From Myotis daubentonii (lineage: Eukaryota > Chordata > Mammalia > Chiroptera > Vespertilionidae): a stretch of DNA of 64,000 nt. The notes under the pieces were generated by a model. That model did no database searches. It had not been told where the DNA came from and saw nothing but the letters and a program-made list of their open reading frames with translations. Both the position numbers and the translations under genes were made by a program. Location of the stretch: assembly GCF_963259705.1 (NCBI RefSeq), contig NC_081861.1:107910102-107974101 (forward strand). The letters are read 5' to 3'. Below, piece after piece: positions 1 to 57,530 of this stretch; the first letter of the stretch is position 1; each line of letters begins with the position of its first letter.

Positions 1-546
1 TGTCACCCCAATATTTTTTATAAAGAACATAGGAAAGGTCTCAAATCAATAATTTAACTTCCTATATCAAGATATTGGACACAAAAGAGAAAAATAAAGC
101 AAAAGCAAGCAAAGGAAGTAAATAATACAGACAAGAGCAAAAATCAATTGAAGCATAAATAGGAAAATAGTAGAAGAGATCAATAAAACTTAGTTATTTG
201 GGAAAAAAGTCAATAAGCATGATAAACCTCTAGCAAGACTGACAAAGAAAAAAGGGAAAAGACACAAATTACTAGTATCAGCAATGAAATAAGGGATAGT
301 AATACAGACCCTGCAGACATCAAGAGGATAATAAGGGAATACTGTGAACAACTATAATAATATAAATTTGACAATTTAGATGAAATGGACTATTTCCTTG
401 ACAATCATACTACTCAGCCAATATGAAACAGATCATTTGAATAGACCTATAACTATTAAGGCATTGAATTTAGAGTTTTAAAAACTCCTGGCAAACAAAT
501 ATTCGGGTCCAGATATTTTCACAGAAGGATTCTACCAAATGTTTGA
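1..546 (+). mobile_element. Old L1, ORF2 part, left piece
   Basis: Decayed L1 ORF2 reading frame upstream of the reverse-transcriptase core; recognisable pieces include WKKVNKHDKPLARLTKK and FDNLDEMDYFLDNHTT, with stops and frameshifts between. It breaks off after a stretch encoding roughly FYQM and resumes at 2456. The first 15 or so bases resemble an L1 3' end and may belong to another copy. Confidence 0.75.
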
Positions 547-1945
547 AAAAAGAGAGAACCCAGAAATTGACCCAAATCATTATGTTCAATTAATATTTGA
601 CAAAGGAGGCAAGAGCATACAATGGAGTCAAGACAGTCTCTTCAATAAATGGTGCTGGGAAAATTGGACAGGTAAATGCAAAAAATTAAACCAGACCACC
701 AACTTACATCATACACAAGAATAAACACTAAATAGATAAAATACTTAAATGTAAGTCATGAAACAGTAAAAATCTTAGAAGAAGCCATAGGCAGCAAAAT
801 AGCAGACATATGTTGTAGCACTAGCTTTACCAATATAGCTCCTAAGGCAATGGAAACTAAGGAGAAAATAAACAAATGGGACTACATCAAAATAAAAAGC
901 TTCTGCTCAGCAAAAGAAACCATCAACAAAGTGAAAAGAGAGCCACTGCATAGGAGAACATATTTGCCAGACATACTAGCATCTGATATAAGGAGCTAAT
1001 TTCCAAAATATATAAGGAACTCATACAACTTTAAAAAAGGAAGACAAACAATCCAATCAAAAATAGGCAAAGGATCTAAATAGACACTTCTCCAAAGTGA
1101 ACATACAGAAATCCAAGAGACATATGAAAAAAATGCTCAAAGTCACTAAGTATCTGGGAGATGCAAATTAAAACAACAATGAGGTATCACCCCAAACCTA
1201 TCAGAATGGCTATCATCAACAAATCAACAAATGACAAGTGCTGGAGAGGATGTGGAGAAAAAGGAACACTTGTGCACTGCTGGTGGGAATGCAGACTGGT
1301 GCAGCCACTGTGGAAAACAGTATGGAGTTTCCTCAAAAAGTTAAAAATGGAACTGCCATTTAACCTAGTGATCCCTATTCTAGGAATATTATATTCTAAG
1401 AAACTCAAAACACCAATCAGAAAGGATATATGCACCCCTACGTTCATAGCAGCACAATTTACAATAGCTAAGATTTGGAAACAGCCTAAGTGCCCATCAG
1501 CAGATGAATGGATTAGAAAACTATGGTACATCTACACGATGGAATACTATGCTGCTGTAAAAAGAAGGAACTCTTACCATTCACAATAGCATGGATGGAC
1601 ATAGAGAGTCTTATGCTAAGGGAAATAAGCCAGTTAGAGAAAGATAAATATCACATGACCTCACTCATTTGTGGAATATAATGAACAACATACACTGATG
1701 AACAAAAATAAATCCAGAGACAGAGAAGCATCGAACAGACCCTCAAACCTCAGAAGGAAGGCAAGGGAGGGGGAGGGGTAAAAGATCAACCAAAGGACTT
1801 GTATGCATCCATATAAGCTTAACTAATGGACACAGACAGTAGGGAGATGAGGGCATGTGCTGGGGGGTGGGCATAGCTGGGTAGAGGTCAATGGGAGAAA
1901 AAGATATGTGTAACACTTTAATCAATAAAGAATAAAAAAAGAAAG
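547..1945 (+). mobile_element. L1 3' part (ORF2 C-terminus and 3' UTR), inserted in older L1
   Basis: The C-terminal ORF2 region begins near [20 protein letters not shown] and runs through [20 protein letters not shown] and [19 protein letters not shown] to a 3' UTR with the purine-rich GGGAGGGGGAGGGG tract and an AATAAAG/A-rich tail near 1923-1945. It is 5' truncated and has several frameshifts, so it is inactive. Confidence 0.85.
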
Positions 1946-2455
1946 AATATGTTAGACTTGTCTAACATGCTCATAGCAGTGCAATTTACAATAGTCATGA
2001 TTTGTAAACAGCCTAAGTGCCCATCAGCAGATGAGTGGATAAAAAAAGCTGTGGTACATTTGGAATACTATGCAGCCACAAAAAAGAAAGAACTCTTACC
2101 ATTTGCAACAGCATGGATGGACCTGGAGAATATTATGCTAAGTGATATAAGCCAGTCAGAGAAAGATAAGTGTTATATGATCTCACTCATATATGAAATC
2201 TAATAAACCAAATAAACTGATGATCAAAAATAGACCCAGAGTCGTAGAAGCATGGAACAGACTGGTGAATTCCAGAGGGAAGGTGGAGTTGGGGGGTGGG
2301 GAGTGATTTACTGGGGAACTTATAAGCATAAATGGACACAGACAATAGAGTGGTTAAGGCCTGGGAGGGGCGGGTGTGGGGTGGAGGAGGTCAATGGGAA
2401 AAACAAACAAATAGACATCTGTAATACTTTCAACAATAAATAAAAAATAAATAAA
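1946..2455 (+). mobile_element. Second 5'-truncated L1 3' end
   Basis: A separate short L1 copy repeats the [10 protein letters not shown] region already present at 1480-1510, then a G-rich 3' UTR and an A-rich tail (2430-2455). A perfect 9-bp inverted repeat with a 2-nt loop (1949-1968) sits at the junction with the preceding copy. Confidence 0.8.
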
Positions 2456-2645
2456 TAGAAGAAGACTTGATACCAAGTCTATGACTATCTTCCAGAAAAT
2501 AGAAAAGGAAGAACCCCTCTTCATTTCATTTTATGAAGCTAGTTTTATTATTATCCTGACGACAAAACTAAAGATAATACAGGAAAGGAAAACTACAGAC
2601 CAATGTCTCTCATAATCTTAGATGCAAAAATTCATAGAAGGAGTT
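2456..2645 (+). mobile_element. Old L1, ORF2 resumed
   Basis: Sequence coding for the start of the L1 reverse-transcriptase region (decayed form of ENYRPISLMNIDAKI) picks up where the copy at 1-546 stops. This shows that the intervening L1 material (547-2455) is a later insertion. Confidence 0.65.
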
Positions 2646-3523
2646 TGGGTTGGGTTTTTTTTTTTTTGCAGAAATAAATTATGAATGCACTTTAGATGAG
2701 CATCCCACCTCCAGAGATAATATTAAGAATTTCTCCAAGATTCAGGTTCTGCAGAGCATATGTATGCCCCATACCACTTTCTCTTTATTATACAGAATGC
2801 ATACCACTAAAAATAATATTTCATTTAATTTTTACAAATATAACACCAAGTCCAAAATTTAGATAAACAAAAGTTTGAGACCAACTATCAAATTTAGATA
2901 TTGTCTTCAGAACCCTTTTTTGTAAACACATGTATTCTTTTTAGTCATATTCTCACAGCACCTATCTTGGTCTATCTCTCCCTTCATTATATTGCTCCAG
3001 GGGTCTCCAGCCTCCCACAATTTAAGAAAAGCATGGCACTTGCTTTTCCATCTCTCACTGGCAGAAGTATGGTGGAGACGGGTAGAGGAGGAGAAAAGGA
3101 GGGCAACAGATATAAGTCAGGTTTTGCTACAGCAGTGAGGAGAGACTAAGGGCATTCCACATTGAGGAGTAAAACAGGATGGGGGAAAAGTAAGTTTACA
3201 GTTGTTCATATGGAAAATAATACACTAATAAATAAATAAATAATAATATAAGATAAACTCTGTGTTTCACATACTCACAACTGTAAACCTACGTTTGCCC
3301 CACCCTTTATTTCTTGAATGCTTTCCTGTATGTTAGTCATATTCTACTTGTGTTTGTGATCTGATCAGACTATAATGTAATCCTTTTAAAATCAAAATAC
3401 AGTATAATCAATTCTTGTGAAAAAGGATTTTTATTTGAAAATTTCTGTTCTTAATTAAGGGAACCATTCTAACCTAAAGGTTTGTTAGTATTGTTCTCAC
3501 ACCCACTCTTGACACCATCTCAC
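2646..3523. other. POF1B intron, no recognised feature
   Basis: AT-rich intron sequence left of exon 8. I see a T-run at 2657-2668 and a purine-rich patch near 3065-3105, but no exon-like match to the expected continuation of POF1B and no repeat I can name. Confidence 0.5.
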
Positions 3524-50780
<47,257 letters not shown>

Positions 50781-50960
50781 CATCTTTTCGGTGGTCAGTA
50801 AGGTACACACCAGATGTTCTCCCTAAGGAACAAAACAGAGAAGGAGAGAGACAGAGAGATCATGAAAGGAAAGGATAGGAAGGCAGACAGGCAGGTACAT
50901 GTACAAGCCTTTTACCAACCACCTCTGTCTATAGTGGTGCCAGGGGGAAATGAGAATTAC

Positions 50961-51140
50961 CTGAGCAGCAGCAGCAGGAGCAGGTCTGGCAGCTGCAGAG
51001 GAGGCAGCAAAGTATTTGAACACTAATGGAAAGTGGAGCCACCCTGTGAGATTGCTCCAGGAAATGGTACTGACACGCCTCTGATGGGCGGATTCACCAG
51101 ACAGGTTTACCTGCCAGGAGAGGCCCTGCATTGCCATGGA
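50961..51140 (-). other. POF1B: POF1B probable first exon (5' UTR); right edge not defined
   Basis: Read on the minus strand, a run of CTG repeats ends in CTGCTCAG followed by GTAATTC, a strong splice donor with exon edge at 50961. It faces the acceptor of the first coding exon across a 138-nt intron (50823-50960). No acceptor is needed if this is exon 1. The transcription start cannot be read from the sequence; 51140 is only a nominal limit. The segment stays open in the frame of the POF1B start codon (see findings). A second donor-like CAG/GTAAAC lies near 51110. The exon is an inference from splice sites and position; a 5' RACE read would settle it. Confidence 0.55.
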
Positions 51141-51631
51141 GATAGTTACAAGGCTGCCCAGTAGATAAGGGAATCTGGAAGAACAGAAATGTGGAATTTT
51201 AGGTCTGAAGCCAGAGCTGCCAAGTCCACAGGCTTGGAAATTCACTTTAACTGTAAATAGGCAGACAAAGACATGCCCATGCCAAAAGTTATTAGAGAAT
51301 AAAAAGTCACAAACATGACACTGAAGTGACTTTGACCTGGTTCTTTTGAAGCTTAGCAAAGGTGTGATTATTGTCATTAAAGTCCCAGACCTAAATATGG
51401 TGTTAGCCTAGGGACATGCTAATTCGCATATAAATTTGGATTCTTTGTAAAATCCAACTGATAATTGCAGTTAAGGGAGATTACTATGGGGTCTCCATCT
51501 GGCAACTCTTTGTAATTTATGGACCTGTTTATCTTGCTCCGAGCCTAGTATGACTTTCTAACTTACATTGAAGTAGATTTGTCTAAATGATTGTCTGTTT
51601 ATACATGGGGAGTGGTAAAAAAATCTAACAA
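51141..51631. promoter_or_regulatory. Upstream flank of POF1B, candidate promoter region
   Basis: This is unique sequence between the probable first exon and a Ves SINE. I see no clear TATA box at a useful distance and no CpG island; the stretch is of average composition. It is proposed as promoter only because it lies directly upstream of the probable exon 1 on the minus strand. Confidence 0.3.
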
Positions 51632-51872
51632 GCTGAAACCGGTTTGGCTCAGTGGATAGAGCGTGGGCCTGCGGACTGAAAGGTCCCAGGTTCGATTCCG
51701 GTCAAGGGCATGTACCTGGGTTGTGGGCACATCCCAGTGGGGAGTGTGCAGGAGGCAGCTGATCGATGTTTCTCTCTCATCGATGTTTCTAACTCTCTAT
51801 CTCTCTCCCTTCCTCTCTGTAAAAAATCAATAAAATATATATATAAAAAAATCAGTGTCTCTATATATTATT
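51632..51872 (+). mobile_element. Ves SINE with TSD, upstream of POF1B
   Basis: GCTGAAACCGGTTTGGCTCA start, B box GGTTCGATTCCGG, ATCAATAAAATATATATA tail. AAAAAAATCTAACAA precedes it (51617-51631) and recurs near 51875-51889. Confidence 0.93.
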
Positions 51873-52039
51873 AAAAAAAAATCTAACAATTTCACAAATG
51901 TTTTGCATTTTAGGATTTAGATTTATTCTTTTGCATTTTTTTTTTTTTACAAAATAATGTACCTCAATTGTATTTGTTCCCTAGGAAACACTGAGTTTGA
52001 TTACTTTCAAAATACCTAGTTAAGGGTTCGGCAAGTCCT

Positions 52040-54120
52040 GAGGGTTGATTACCTGATATGCTCAGCACTGACAACCCAGACCCTGACCACACCAGCTGCA
52101 GACATCGGCAGAACCTCTGCAGGCCTGGCATGCACCCAGCCTGAACACATGTGCCCAACAGGGACTTATCCTGGACTTTATGCCACCGCTGTGTGACTTC
52201 CACTGACCTGGCAGGACTCTCGTCCCTGCCATGTACTCACCCACTGCCACTGCTATTGTGCTGCCCCCGCTGCCCTAGAGCTGCTCAGTTCCACCGCCAA
52301 GGCTCAGAGGCAGGACCTGTGCTGAAGGCTAGGAGGTGGATGTAGCCTCCCCTGACTTGGACCTACTAGAATTGAGACCTGAGGAGACTGAAGAGGCTGC
52401 AGATCTGTAGGTGAGACGGGAGTGCCTGAGAATGAGAGAGGAGGCCTCAAGGGCACTGGCTGTGGAAATTGCAGAGTCGGTGCAGCAGTGGAAGCCTGAG
52501 GCTGGAGTCCCTGGATAGAGTAGTGCTAACACCCCACCATCATGCAACCTGGGAAGCTCCTCTGACCTGTGGGAAGGGCCACGTAACTGAGCTCAGGGCC
52601 AGACTACACGGGAGCCAACACTAAGCTCATGACACACCCAACATTGAACCTGGGGTGCCCTCTATTTCTTGATGGTGAACAGAAAGGGGGCTGGACAGTA
52701 GGTCCAGGAAGGAGGATCAGCCCTGCCCACCTGGAATTCAGAGAAGATCTCCTCTTTCCCGCTGACAAAACAGCTGCTTCTGACCCAATTTGCAGTAACC
52801 TCAGGCAAGAAGGAACAGCTGGGGCAGGAAATCTGTGCCCCTGCAGGTGACAGAGAGGAGGTGCCAGCAAACCAGGCATAGTTGAGGCATTAGAAAAAGA
52901 GGAAGAGCCTGCCCACCCCCGCTACAAGCTACTGGCACCACCCCCAACATGAGTCTGATCAAACCATCCCAGCCAAGACCAGGATACCCAGACAGAGCCC
53001 AGCTCCATGGGACAAGGAAGTAAGCTCAGAACAAGGACAATCAAGACGTGACACTTGAGGCAGACGCAACCTCTGGGCTAAGGAGTCCCTGCCAGCTGGA
53101 CTACTAGGGGCTTCAAACTCTCAGACCTCAATAAGGTGGCCCAGGGCCAGAAAGGGACAGTGACTCCAATTTACCTGCACCAGAGAAGCTCTGAGGAGGC
53201 CCAGGATAGACACACCAAGGGACCAGATTCAATAACATCAGAGAAAAATCCAGTGAGCTCCACAAATAGCAGACCCAAAGATTTTTGACTGTCTGTGTGT
53301 GGTTTTGTTTTTGTGTGTGTGTGAGTAGATTTATTTTGTTTTTGTTGTGTGGTTTTTTCCTTATTTCTCTTTCTTCTTACATATCTCTAATTTCTTTCCT
53401 TTGATTCTATTGTACTTTTGTGTATTCTTATTGTTATTATTAATTTTTCTTATTTTATTTTTCTCTTTTTTCCATTTTACTTTTCCTATCAACATCTTAA
53501 TGTATCCCTTATTACTGCATTTTAAATTAATTATTATTATTTCATTTATTTTATGTTCCTTTTCTTTTTTCTTCTTATACTAGTTCTTTTGGCTTCCTCC
53601 TTGCTTCCATATAGCCATTTCTTCTTCTTCTCCTTTCTCCCTTTTTCTTTATATCCCCTCTTAGTCTTTGATCACATGTCTTTTAGTATTCTTTTATTTT
53701 ATCTTTGCTTTGCTTTTTCTTCTTTTTCCTTCTTAGTCTTTCCTGTTCTTATTGCATTGCATAGTTTAATTTTCATGGTGTTTTTTTGTTTGGTCCTGTT
53801 GTGTCTTCTGTTCTGTCATTCTGTCAGCTGGCACAATGACGTTGGGGTTGAGCCTGTAGTTGGCATCAAGTTGGAGGGGAAATCCCTCCCATGAATGGGA
53901 CATCAACAGTCAAGCCCCAATTACAAAAGGAGAGCCCAAAAACACACACAAGGGGCATTCCTAGAGTACCAAGTTCAGGAGATCAAAGAGATTGCACCAC
54001 TGGATCCCTCAAGACACTTTCTGCATAAGACCATCCCACAAAGACTGAGAGGCATAACAGTTCTATCTAATACATGGGAGAAAATACAAAGAGACAGCTA
54101 AGATAGGGAGACAAAGAAAC
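52040..54120 (+). mobile_element. Old L1, 5' UTR
   Basis: About 2 kb of GC-richer sequence leading without break into a decayed L1 ORF1 is read as its 5' UTR. It includes a T/C-rich tract (53330-53800) whose reading frames are Phe/Leu-rich, and just before ORF1 the ACAAAGAAACAACCCCCACA motif typical of laurasiatherian L1. The left limit is uncertain. Confidence 0.55.
53330..53800 (+). repeat. Pyrimidine-rich (T/C) tract in L1 5' UTR
   Basis: Strong strand asymmetry over about 470 bp, almost no purine runs. Apparent membrane-like open frames here are composition artefacts. Confidence 0.85.
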
Positions 54121-55029
54121 AACCCCCACATGAAACAAAAAGGAATCTCCAGGAAAAGAATAAAATGAAATGTAGGCAAGCAAACTATCAGCTATAGAGT
54201 TCAAAGTAATGGTTCTAAAGGTGTTTAAGGAGCTTAGTACGAATTATAAGGAACTCAGTGGGAACTATAGCAGCATGAAAAAGGAAGTAGCAACCATGTA
54301 CCAGAACCAGATATAAATGAAGAATAATATATCTGACATTGAGAACACAGTGGAAGGAATTAAAAGTAGACTGGATGAAGCAGATCAGATCAGCAATTGG
54401 GAAGACAAGGTAGAAACAAATACGTAATTAGAGCAGCGAATAGAAAAAAAGAATAATGCCCTAACCGGTTTGGCTCAGTGGATAGAGTGTCAGCCTGCGG
54501 ACTCAAGGGTCCCAGGTTCGACTCCGGTCTGGGGCATGTACCTTGGCTGCGGGCACATCCCCAGTGGGGAGTGTGCAGGAGGCAGCTGATCGATGTTTCT
54601 CTCTCATCGATGTTTCTAGCTCTCTATCTCTCTCCCTTCCTCTCTGTAAAAATTCAATAAAATATATTTTTTTAAAAAAAGAAAAAAAGAATAAAAAAGC
54701 AGGAAGATAGCTTAAGGGAGCTCTGGGACAACATGAAACTTAACAATATCTTCATTATAGGAATATCAAAATGAGAACCAGGTGAGCAAGGAACAGAGAA
54801 CCTATTTAAAGAAATAATGACAGAAAACTTCCACCAACCTGGTGAAGGAAAATGTCACACAAGTTCAGGAGACAGAGAGTCCCAATCAAGATATAGCCAA
54901 ATAGAGCCACACCTAGACACATTTCAATTAAAATGGCAAACATTAAAAGCAAAGAAAGAACCTTAAAGGCAGCAAGGGATGGAGACAAAACATTACCTAC
55001 AAAGGAGCTTCCATTAGAAAGTCAGCTGA
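54121..55029 (+). pseudogene. Old L1 ORF1, decayed, interrupted by Ves SINE
   Basis: Fragments correspond to L1 ORF1p: ATAGAGTTCAAAGTAATGGT (coiled-coil start), GGAACAGAGAACCTATTTAA and CATTAAAAGCAAAGAAAGAA (RRM to C-terminal domain). Stops and frameshifts are frequent. It breaks at AGAAAGTCAGCTGA, where the ORF1-only element is inserted, and continues at 57253. Confidence 0.8.
54456..54680 (+). mobile_element. Ves SINE with perfect 13-bp TSD, inside L1 ORF1
   Basis: Element starts GCCCTAACCGGTTTGGCTCA (54458) with intact A and B boxes. Flanked by GAAAAAAAGAATA at 54443-54455 and 54681-54693. Confidence 0.95.
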
Positions 55030-55036
55030 GAGAAAC

Positions 55037-55045
55037 CAAGATGGC
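55037..55045 (+). promoter_or_regulatory. YY1-type motif at L1 5' end
   Basis: CAAGATGGC lies a few bases inside the 5' end of the element, the same place and sequence as the YY1 site that positions transcription initiation in human L1 (known). Its function here is inferred. Confidence 0.6.
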
Positions 55046-55938
55046 AGCATAGTTAAACACCGGAGTTTGATGCCTCGAACAACCACTTCAAAAATACAAC
55101 TAAAAGACGGAATGGACATCATCCAGAACCACAGGAAGGATGGCTGAGTGGAAGTTCTACAACTAGGAGGAAAGAGTAAAACATACCGAGACTCAGAGGA
55201 GGCGCAGTGCTGAAGTAAAATACTAAGGTGCGGAGTGCATGCGGAGCGGGCTGGCGGCTGAGGGCGTGGTTGTTGTTTTCAATCGGGAGGGAGTCTCAGA
55301 CTCTGAGCTCCAGCTCCGGGCGAGTCTCTAGGGACCCAGACTCATACGGGAGAAGCGGGACTGTCTGGCATCACTCAGAAACCTAGGGCAGCTTTCTCTC
55401 CGTGGGGCTTGCAGCAATTACTGGGACACTGAGAAGAAGAGCCTCTGAGGGCAAGACTGAAAGCAGCCATAATTGCTCACCCTGCCCTGTTAATCCCGTG
55501 GGACCCGCTCCGCCCAAGCCCTGAAGGGAGACTTTTGCTGGATAGCCTCAGGCAAAGGCTAGATTAGCACCTTCCTATAGATCCAAGAGCCAGGAAACCC
55601 AGAGGTCAGAGTGGGACCATCCAGTTTGCAGCTCTGTGGAACCGTAAAAGACACACTCAGGGGGAAGACTCAGTGAGCACCAAAGCCCCATTGAAGCAAG
55701 TCTAGCCCCAGAATTTCTGTGTCTCCAGCACAGAAATTCTCCCACTGCAGACACAGCTGATTCTCACAGCCAATTGGCCTGGAGGTCAATTCCTCACAGT
55801 GATAACTACAACAATCAAGGCTTAATTACAACAGACTGTGCACAAAGCCCACAAGGGGGTACACCAAGAGTGTCTACCTCAGGTAATTGGGACACTTAGC
55901 ACAGAAAGGAACTCTATCGACACAGCGAAGCATAAAAA

Positions 55939-56889
55939 ATGCCGAGACAAAGAAACAGGACACAAACGACAGAACTGGAGGAAAGCAAACTGCTGTATAT
56001 AGAGTTCAAAACCACACTTTTAAGGTCTTTAAAGAACTTTCTAGAAGCCGCCGATAAACTTAATAAGGCCCTCGAAAAGACTGGTGAAACTGCCAATAAA
56101 TGTAGTGAGATCTTCAAGAAGACTGATGAGACCGCCGATAAATGTAGTGAGATCCTCAAGAAATCTAATGAGACCCTCGATGTTGTGATAAAGGATCAAT
56201 TAGAAATTAAGCATACACTGACTGAAATAAAGAACATTATACAGACTCCCAACAACAGACCAGAGGATCGCAAGAATCAAGTCAAAGATTTGAAATACGA
56301 AGAAACAAAAAACACCCAACCGGAAAAGCAAAATGAAAAGAGAATCCGCAAATACGAAGATAGTGTAAGGAGCCTCTGGGACAGCTTCAAGCGTACCAAC
56401 ATCAGAATTATAGGGGTGCCAGAAGAAGAGAGAGAGCAAGATATTGAAAACCTATTTGAAGAAATAATGACAGAAAACTTCCCCTACCTGGTGAAAGAAA
56501 TAGACTTACAAGTCCAGGAAGCACAGAGAACCCCAAACAAAAGGAATCCAAAGAGGACCACACCAAGACACATCATAATTAAAATTCCAAGAGCAAAAGA
56601 CAAAGAGAGAATCCTAAAAGCAGCAAGAGAAAGAAAATCAGTTACCTACAAGGGAATACCCATACGACTGTCAGCTGATTTCTCAACAGAAACGTTGCAG
56701 GCCAGAAGGGAGTGGCAAGAAATATTCAAAGTGATGAATACCAAGAACCTACAACCAAGACTACTTTATCCAGCAAAACTATCATTCAGAAGTGAAGGCC
56801 ACATAAAGAGCTTCACAGATAAGAAAAAGCTAAAGGAGTTCATCACCACCAAATCAGTATTATATGAAATGCTGAAAGGTATCCTTTAA
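55939..56889 (+). CDS. L1 ORF1 protein, intact (316 aa)
   Basis: ORF1p is the RNA-binding chaperone that trimerises and coats L1 RNA. Residues about 14-105 are the charged coiled-coil region and hold two 14-residue repeats (47-60 and 61-74, each ending KCSEI-F/L-K) plus a partial third. The RRM spans about 152-235, with NIRIIGVPEEE and RHIIIKIPRAKDK as its RNP strands. The C-terminal domain contains YKGIPIRLSADFSTETLQAR and LLYPAKLSF, the conserved nucleic-acid-binding signature. The length of 316 is close to the usual 300-340. The ATG at 55939 is the first in frame after the 5' UTR. The frame has no stop or shift, unlike every other L1 frame in the window, which points to a young insertion. 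Confidence 0.93.
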   Translation: MPRQRNRTQTTELEESKLLYIEFKTTLLRSLKNFLEAADKLNKALEKTGETANKCSEIFKKTDETADKCSEILKKSNETLDVVIKDQLEIKHTLTEIKNIIQTPNNRPEDRKNQVKDLKYEETKNTQPEKQNEKRIRKYEDSVRSLWDSFKRTNIRIIGVPEEEREQDIENLFEEIMTENFPYLVKEIDLQVQEAQRTPNKRNPKRTTPRHIIIKIPRAKDKERILKAARERKSVTYKGIPIRLSADFSTETLQARREWQEIFKVMNTKNLQPRLLYPAKLSFRSEGHIKSFTDKKKLKEFITTKSVLYEMLKGIL

Positions 56890-57044
56890 GAAGAGGAAGA
56901 AGAAGAAAAAGGTAAAGATACAAATTATGAACAACAAATACACATCTATTAACAAGTGAATCTAAAAATCAAGGGAATAAATAATCTGATGAACAGTATG
57001 AACTGGTGATTGTAATAGAATCAGGGACATAGAAAGGGAATGGA

Positions 57045-57180
57045 CTATTCTTGGGGGGGGGGAAGGGGTGTGGGGTGAGGGAAGAGATTGGACAATAATT
57101 GTGCACCTATGGATGAGGACAGTGGGTGGGGAGTGAGGGCGGAGGGTGGGGTGGGAACTGGGTGGAGGGGAGTTATGGTG
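57045..57180 (+). repeat. G-rich tract in L1 3' UTR, likely G-quadruplex former
   Basis: Runs of G (ten at 57052-57061, then GGGGTGTGGGGTGAGGG and GGGTGGGGTGGGAACTGGG). L1 3' UTRs commonly carry such purine tracts. Confidence 0.8.
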
Positions 57181-57252
57181 GGAAAAAAGAGTAACTAATG
57201 TAATAATCTGAACAATAAAGATTTAATTTAAAAAAAAAAGAACGTCTGCTGA

Positions 57253-57530
57253 CTTCTCTATAGAAACACTTCAGATCAGAAGGGCATGATATGAAGTATA
57301 CAAAGTAATAAAAAGCAAGGGATAGAATCCAAGACAACTCTATCCAGTAAAGTTATGATTAAAAATTAAAGGAGATATAAAGAGTTTTTCCTTAAAAAAA
57401 AAAGGCTAAAGGAGTTTATTACCACCAAACCAGCACTGCAAGAAATGCCAAAGGGGCTGTGGTAAGATGGAGAGAAGGAAAGAGAGAGGATGACAGGTAT
57501 AAAGAAAATAAAAATTCCAATAAATACCTA
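57253..57530 (+). pseudogene. Old L1 ORF1 C-terminus and start of ORF2, resumed
   Basis: CTTCTCTATAGAAACACTTC and AAGGAGTTTATTACCACCAA continue the ORF1 sequence cut at 55029; it reaches the ORF2 start region and is cut again at 57530 by a Helitron. Confidence 0.8.

Larger units (their letters stand above)
55030..57238 (+). mobile_element. ORF1-only L1 derivative (half-L1/HAL1-like), intact ORF1
   Basis: In order: L1-type 5' end GAGAAACCAAGATGGCAGCA, a 5' UTR of about 0.9 kb, intact ORF1 (55939-56889), about 100 bp of junction, a G-rich 3' UTR and a tail AATAAAGATTTAATTT plus A-run. ORF2 is wholly absent. The flanks AGAAAGTCAGCTGA (55016-55029) and AGAACGTCTGCTGA (57239-57252) agree at 12 of 14, a target duplication in the older L1. 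So the element was copied as one unit from 5' end to tail. Half-L1 elements keeping only ORF1 are known in mammals; whether this copy belongs to such a family or is a single deletion is open. Confidence 0.88.

Noticed and set aside
1..3523. Search for the next POF1B exon (beginning near residue 320)
   Set aside because: Nothing matching was found on the minus strand; the space is L1 copies and unclassified intron, so the exon must lie left of the window.
50823..51377. 184-codon open frame on the minus strand upstream of POF1B
   Set aside because: It runs through a strong splice donor at 50960 into the intron and has no independent support as a protein. Only its part right of 50961 may matter, as exon 1.
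53347..53894. Hydrophobic, Phe/Leu-rich open frames resembling membrane proteins
   Set aside because: They come from the T/C-rich tract of an L1 5' UTR; composition alone explains them.
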